Assembly (NCBI GenBank): GCA_029747015.1
Contig: JAKOGI010000183.1
Location: 191,001 to 255,000, forward strand
Source: Carnegiea gigantea
Taxonomy: Eukaryota > Streptophyta > Magnoliopsida > Caryophyllales > Cactaceae
Reading direction: 5' to 3'
DNA: 64,000 bases
The notes below the pieces were generated by a model. It was not told the DNA's origin. It made no database searches and saw only the letters and a list, made by a program, of their open reading frames with translations. Shown piece after piece: positions 59,399-64,000 of the stretch. The first letter of the stretch is position 1. Every line of letters starts with the position of its first letter. The translations under genes and the position numbers were made by a program.

Positions 59399-60992
59399 GG
59401 AGGGAATTAAAGATGATATTTGGAATGGCGGGCTTGAATTTGCATTTATGAGAATTAGAAGGATTTGACGGTCCAACGTGACGGGTTGAAATTGTCTAGA
59501 AGAGGCCAGAGGGGGATTATATATTGTTCAAATCCTTGGTGTTTGAGCCATTATAATATACTCATACTTTTAAATGTCCTTGTGCCCATTGGCATCTTTT
59601 GTTGCTTGTATATTGTATTGATGATGTTGTGGTCAATTATAACAATATACCCTATTTTCATTAATTTTTAATGCCTTGTGCCATCTTTTAATTGCTTTTC
59701 CTCTATGCCACATCATCATACCTGTTTAATAAACTAATTAACTTGAGTTGTGGGTAGGTAATGTCACAATTACCCCCAAAGAGGCCCCATGTTGGGACCC
59801 CCTAATTCCTATGGGCTAGGTTGAAGCTAAGAGGGACCCGTATAAGCTCCAATAAGGATTTACGGACGAGATAATTTCTACAGATGGATAGTTATATTAT
59901 GTAGTCAAGGGGGAAAAAAAAAACATATACATATGTTATTTTTCAAAGAACACGCTCTGCCTCCTTACGTTACTGCTCATTCGAGCATCTATTAGTTTGA
60001 TTGTTGGAGTTTCGATCGTTAGAATGTCTTCAGTGTATTGAGTTATTTTACAGATAAGAAAGTCAACATTGTTCAAACTCCAGTAGTGAGAAAGGGTGTC
60101 TGTCCTTAGAGTCCTGTAATACCAAAGCACTCTGCAGATCATATGACTGAGCTTAAAACATTTTCAACCTTCAAAATACGCACACATAGTTAGAAGTTCA
60201 TCTCTTACACAAGCATCCTACATGTGGATAAGCACAATGGATCAATAGGATGAGTCTAAAGCCGTCCTACATCTATGAAAGGATTCGATCTCCCTCTTAA
60301 TGTTTACTACACTAGTTGGTGACTGACCATCATTTTGAAATTAACATTTGAACACCACCCTAGAATCCAACCTTTGTTTTTGTTCGAAATGGTCACAAAA
60401 GGCAATACAATACAATGGAAAAAGTTGAACGTGACACCTCATATATCCATGACATGAATCTCAACCATTAGGCCAAGACATCATTAACAAAGATCCCATA
60501 TTATTAATTTTTTTATTAACTTTACGATTAGAAATATAAGGGGCTGTCCATAAAGAGGGAAAGACAGACACAAAACAAGAGCAAGCTCATTAGTAGCACA
60601 AAGAGAAAAGCGCTTAGACTAAAACTAAAACACTAATAGTAGCATTTGATAAGTAGATAAGTAATCAACTGCTCTTTTAACCCTTAGTTTAAGTTTATCT
60701 CAATCTTAATTGTAACAAACTAATTACCCAGCATGACTACTTTTCTTGAAAGTGGTTAGCAAAGAACATATTAAATGAGAAAGCTTGGCTGTTGGTCAAT
60801 GCTCCTTTGATGATGGGCCCCTCACCACAATTATTTTTCTTGGGTATTCATATGGTGAAGTACTAAAGTTTGACATTTTGACTTGGAACTTGGACGGGAA
60901 GAAACCAATTAGTGACGCACGAACCAGGTCAGATCTGAGATGCATGCATGGTCAAGTCACGTGCACCTGCCCTGTGTTTGTCCCAGCCTAAG

Positions 60993-60993
<1 letters not shown>

Positions 60994-61028
<35 letters not shown>
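60994..61028. repeat. (TA)n microsatellite
   Basis: About 17 TA units followed by a CT run. Confidence 0.93.
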
Positions 61029-61032
<4 letters not shown>

Positions 61033-62445
61033 CTCTATATACATGTATATATGTATGTAATTTGTATATATAGAGAGAGAAAGCTAAGTAATATAATTTA
61101 GGTAGCAATTTTCTTTAGGGTTCTCCCTAATCTTCTTTTTTCTTTTTTCTTTTTTATTTGTGGCTATAAAGAATAGTAGAAAATCCATATGAAAAGTATC
61201 TTGTCGTCAGGAAAAGATTTGGCTGGGATGCAACAACTTCAATTCGTTCCATCAATATTTTAATTTGAACCCTTCTCGTTCGTTATGTCAGACAATTAGA
61301 AAAATTTATCAAAATCAATATTTTAATTTGAACCCTCTTCAATCATAGGACGATTCGTTGTCATAAATTAGAATGGAATTTTCCTCCAGTCGAAACTTCT
61401 TGAAGCAATATCAATCTTGGTAAGAGAAGTAGTAGCAATTCGAAATGACGTACGCCATGCAGTACTTTGAACACGATATTGTTTAATTGTTAAGAAGACA
61501 CATAATTAATTAATGTAATAGCTCTAATGTCATTGTTTTTTTCAAGTGATAGAAAAAAGAGCATAATTTAAATTTGTAAATGTATCCTTTTTTCGGTGAG
61601 ATATAAAACTGTCGTGTACCAAACTATGAACTGTTGATGCTTGTTTAACCCAAAAGTTTAATGTTAGTACAACATTTTATAAATTAACAACAATCATCTA
61701 TTTCTTAAATAGTCATATCAATGTGAAAGATACAAATATCTGATGGAAAATTTGATTTAAATCAAGTGGCTAAAATTACTAGTATAACAAATAATGAATT
61801 ATTTATTTCTTGAAACACAAAAAAAAGAAAACTAGGGGTTCTCTTTTTTTAGAAGAAAAATGTGTTGAAACTCATGCATACTTTTGATTGTGTTAACAAA
61901 TAAAATATTGACCTTAAAAAATTTACATAATTTCACACCCTTTAATTTAAATAAAACTACTATGCAAAATATAAAAGTCCAAATTCTTTTATTGGTGCTT
62001 AAAAATTAAACACAAAACTCAATATAGAAAAGTGTAAAAGCAATGTGACAAAGTTAAATAGAATTTAAAAAATTTAGAAGGAGCTATAAGTGGTCATAAA
62101 GAGTTATATTCAGAAGATATTGTAAGGAATTATAAGTCAATTTCTCATAATTATTTTGAAATAAAATTGCAATCCCAAGGACTCGTGTAACTTGTGGATA
62201 TTCTTGACCTGCAAGTGTTGGACCCAATCTCCATTTACATGTGAGTGTCTCCTGGGAAACTTCCCCTTGGAACGTCTTTAGGGAACCAAATGTAGTGGTT
62301 GAAATCCTCCATATACTGTGGACTTGTGATGACCTTCTATTTGGGATTGGATCAGCTTTAATTTTATTTTGAATTAACTTATATTTATGTAAATTAAGTA
62401 TGATTAAGGTCTTTAGTCATATTGACTAGATATTAACATCAAATC

Positions 62446-62449
<4 letters not shown>

Positions 62450-62501
<52 letters not shown>

Positions 62502-62518
62502 TATATATATATATATAT

Positions 62519-62564
<46 letters not shown>
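62450..62564. repeat. Long interrupted (TA)n tract
   Basis: About 115 bp of TA units with three short interruptions; self-complementary and likely to be cruciform-prone. Confidence 0.93.
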
Positions 62565-62566
<2 letters not shown>

Positions 62567-63002
62567 AGTTATCAGCCGGTTTAATATTGAGTCTATACTA
62601 TAGTGATTGAGAGTCCAACTTCATATAATATTTGGACCGGCTAATTTATCACAACGTTTGTTGAAAAAAAAATATATGAATATTTTCATCAAAGTATCGA
62701 AAGACTCATAAAACACTAAAAGATTACTATACTAACATAGAATTCAATAGAAACAAACTTATCATCCACAAAAAATAATTGATAGCAAACCTCATTCTGC
62801 ATAGGTGGGCCAATCAACCCTGAGGCCCAGTCTTCCAGGCTAATAAACTTTGGTAGGGTCCAATGGGCTAGATTTAGTGATCCCTAAACAAGTATCATTA
62901 GCAATTTAGCATAGGTAAGCTTTTCATCAACCAACCATACTTGAAAATTCTCATAATGAAGAGTTTGGATACTAAGATAGTTTATAAATTGTAATGCTTC
63001 AA

Positions 63003-63165
63003 TGTAGTTGAGGAAAGGTTTAAAAATTCTAAAATGACTATTTATATTACTGAAGATACACTCTCGGTTTTAGGAGTCCACTTTTAAGGACTCTATAGTT
63101 AAGCATATTTGTTGTGGATTATTCTTACGGTGGGTGACTCTTAGGAAATTTCCTCAGGTGTGAAG
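63003..63165 (+). repeat. Truncated Cassandra-like LTR with 5S-rRNA-like part
   Basis: Starts TGTAGTTGAGG and runs in parallel with the next two copies up to 63165. Its 63088-63150 part (ACTCTATAGTTAAGC ... GGTGGGTGACTCTTAGGAAA) is a decayed match to the 3' half of plant 5S rRNA. It ends exactly where the next LTR begins. Confidence 0.6.
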
Positions 63166-63900
63166 TGTAGCATCCCAATCCCAAGGTGTGGTCTAGGCAA
63201 AAGTTAAGGATTTAAAATTACTACTTATATCACCAAATGTGCACCTTTTTTTTTTTCCCAATGGACCCACTCTTAAAAACTCTATAATTAAGCGTGTTTG
63301 CTATGAATCACTCAAGGGATGGGTGATCTCTTGGAGCATATGAGTGATGACAAAACATGCTAGATAGGTTTTTGATGATTTGTATGGCCGGTTGTCAATC
63401 CTTGAAGTTGTATCTATTAAATGTCCATTGTCCAAAGGGTTACAATATCAATTAGTATTAGAATTGACCCATGATTGCGTGCTACACTAGTGGATAGAAG
63501 AGCTTTGGACAGTCTTCTAACAAGGGAGGATTCGAGGAGTGGACCATCGGTGAAGAGCTTATAAGTCATATGATTTGTGAGTCACAACAAGAATGTTACG
63601 TTCTTTAAGTGGAGGTGAATGTAATCGCCTAAGGTGTGACCAACGAAAGACTTAAAGAATTTGAAAGACTATTTACATTACGAAAAGTGCACTTGCCTTT
63701 TTAGGGAGGCCACTCTTAAATTCTATTGTATAAGTGTGTTTGTTATGAATCACTCTTAATCTCTTAGGATAGGTGATCTCCTATGAAATTTTCTCAGTTA
63801 GCATTTGAGTAGGGACAAAACACGCTAGAAAGACATGCGATGATTTGTAAGGTCGATCATTGATTTTTGAAGTCGTTCTTGGTTATTGTTCACAACCAGA
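63166..63900 (+). mobile_element. Cassandra-like TRIM with 5S-rRNA-like LTRs
   Basis: A left LTR at about 63166-63450 (TGTAGCATCCC ... ACAATATCA) and a right LTR from 63620 (TGTAATCGCC) to about 63900 share the same layout: GACTATTTA-like start, CACTCTTAAA, then a 5S-like block (63278-63345 AACTCTATAATTAAGCGTG ... GGGATGGGTGATCTC; 63719-63790), then GACAAAACAYGCTAGA and TGATTTGTAWGG. After the left LTR there is TAGTATTAGAAT, matching TGGTATCAGAGC except for transitions. Before the right LTR there is a purine-rich AAGTGGAGGTGA. This is the known plan of Cassandra TRIM elements, whose LTRs carry a 5S gene-like Pol III region. The copies are much diverged and surely old. Confidence 0.65.
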
Positions 63901-64000
63901 TCGACAGAGAACCGGAGCACTAGTTCTTCTACATACACTTAGGAGATAGGCATATGTGAATTATCCCCAATGTGAAATAGGGATCTTCTTGAAGCAAGAG
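63901..64000. other. Window edge
   Basis: Possible end of the Cassandra-like right LTR followed by unclassified sequence. Confidence 0.4.

Larger units (their letters stand above)
59450..63002. other. AT-rich spacer right of the ERF gene
   Basis: Distal ERF promoter at the left. Holds (TA)n tracts at 60994-61028 and 62450-62564 (listed separately) and no recognisable gene. Open frames such as 60785-60991 look accidental. Confidence 0.5.

Noticed and set aside
60785..60991. 68-residue open frame
   Set aside because: No domain, no splice or promoter context; sits next to a (TA)n tract.
1..64000. CRISPR array, bacterial operon, tRNA or rRNA gene cluster
   Set aside because: No regularly spaced repeats or intact tRNA/rRNA genes were seen. 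The 5S-like sequence at the right end is inside decayed LTRs, not a 5S gene.

Overview
This window is nuclear DNA from a flowering plant. Genes are split by many GT-AG introns, spacers are AT-rich, and the families are plant ones (WAT1 transporter, PLS-class PPR, ERF, plant-type ATG9). Plant LTR retrotransposons and small nonautonomous DNA elements lie between the genes. Codon use and the AT-rich spacers suggest a eudicot; I cannot name the species.

Left part (1-24 kb) is gene-rich. It holds the last three exons of a WAT1-related transporter (+), an intronless PPR gene (-), a complete seven-exon CDT1 replication-licensing gene (-) with E2F-like promoter motifs, a nine-exon ATG9 autophagy gene (+), and a two-exon kinesin-light-chain-like TPR gene (+). 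ATG9 carries two GC-AG introns and a 72-bp in-frame tandem duplication. A 950-bp TTA-flanked MITE and a 976-bp hAT-like element sit in the spacers.

Middle part (24-51 kb) is repeat-rich. An intact 5.3-kb Ty3/gypsy chromovirus (27784-33110) is followed by three tandem genes for 2-oxoglutarate/Fe(II) dioxygenases of the hyoscyamine-6-hydroxylase-like type. Each copy has its own kind of lesion: a nonsense codon in copy 1, a lost splice donor in copy 2, and several defects in copy 3. A 5.76-kb Ty1/copia element (40115-45875, minus) lies in the inferred 5' leader intron of copy 2; the matching site in copy 3 is empty. This copia element carries a second, unrelated 182-bp LTR with its own PPT and PBS in its leader, which suggests a chimeric retroelement.

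Right part (51-64 kb) holds a cis-prenyltransferase gene (+) with a 5'-UTR intron and a single-exon group-IX ERF with an EDLL motif (-). Between and beyond them are small repeats: a TTA-flanked MITE, a degenerate TRIM, a decayed RTE-type LINE end, and a Cassandra-like TRIM whose LTRs contain 5S-rRNA-like sequence.

The genes do not form one pathway. I see no CRISPR, bacterial-type defence or similar system. The most unusual structures are the chimeric copia element, the decaying dioxygenase array, and the 5S-bearing LTR cluster.
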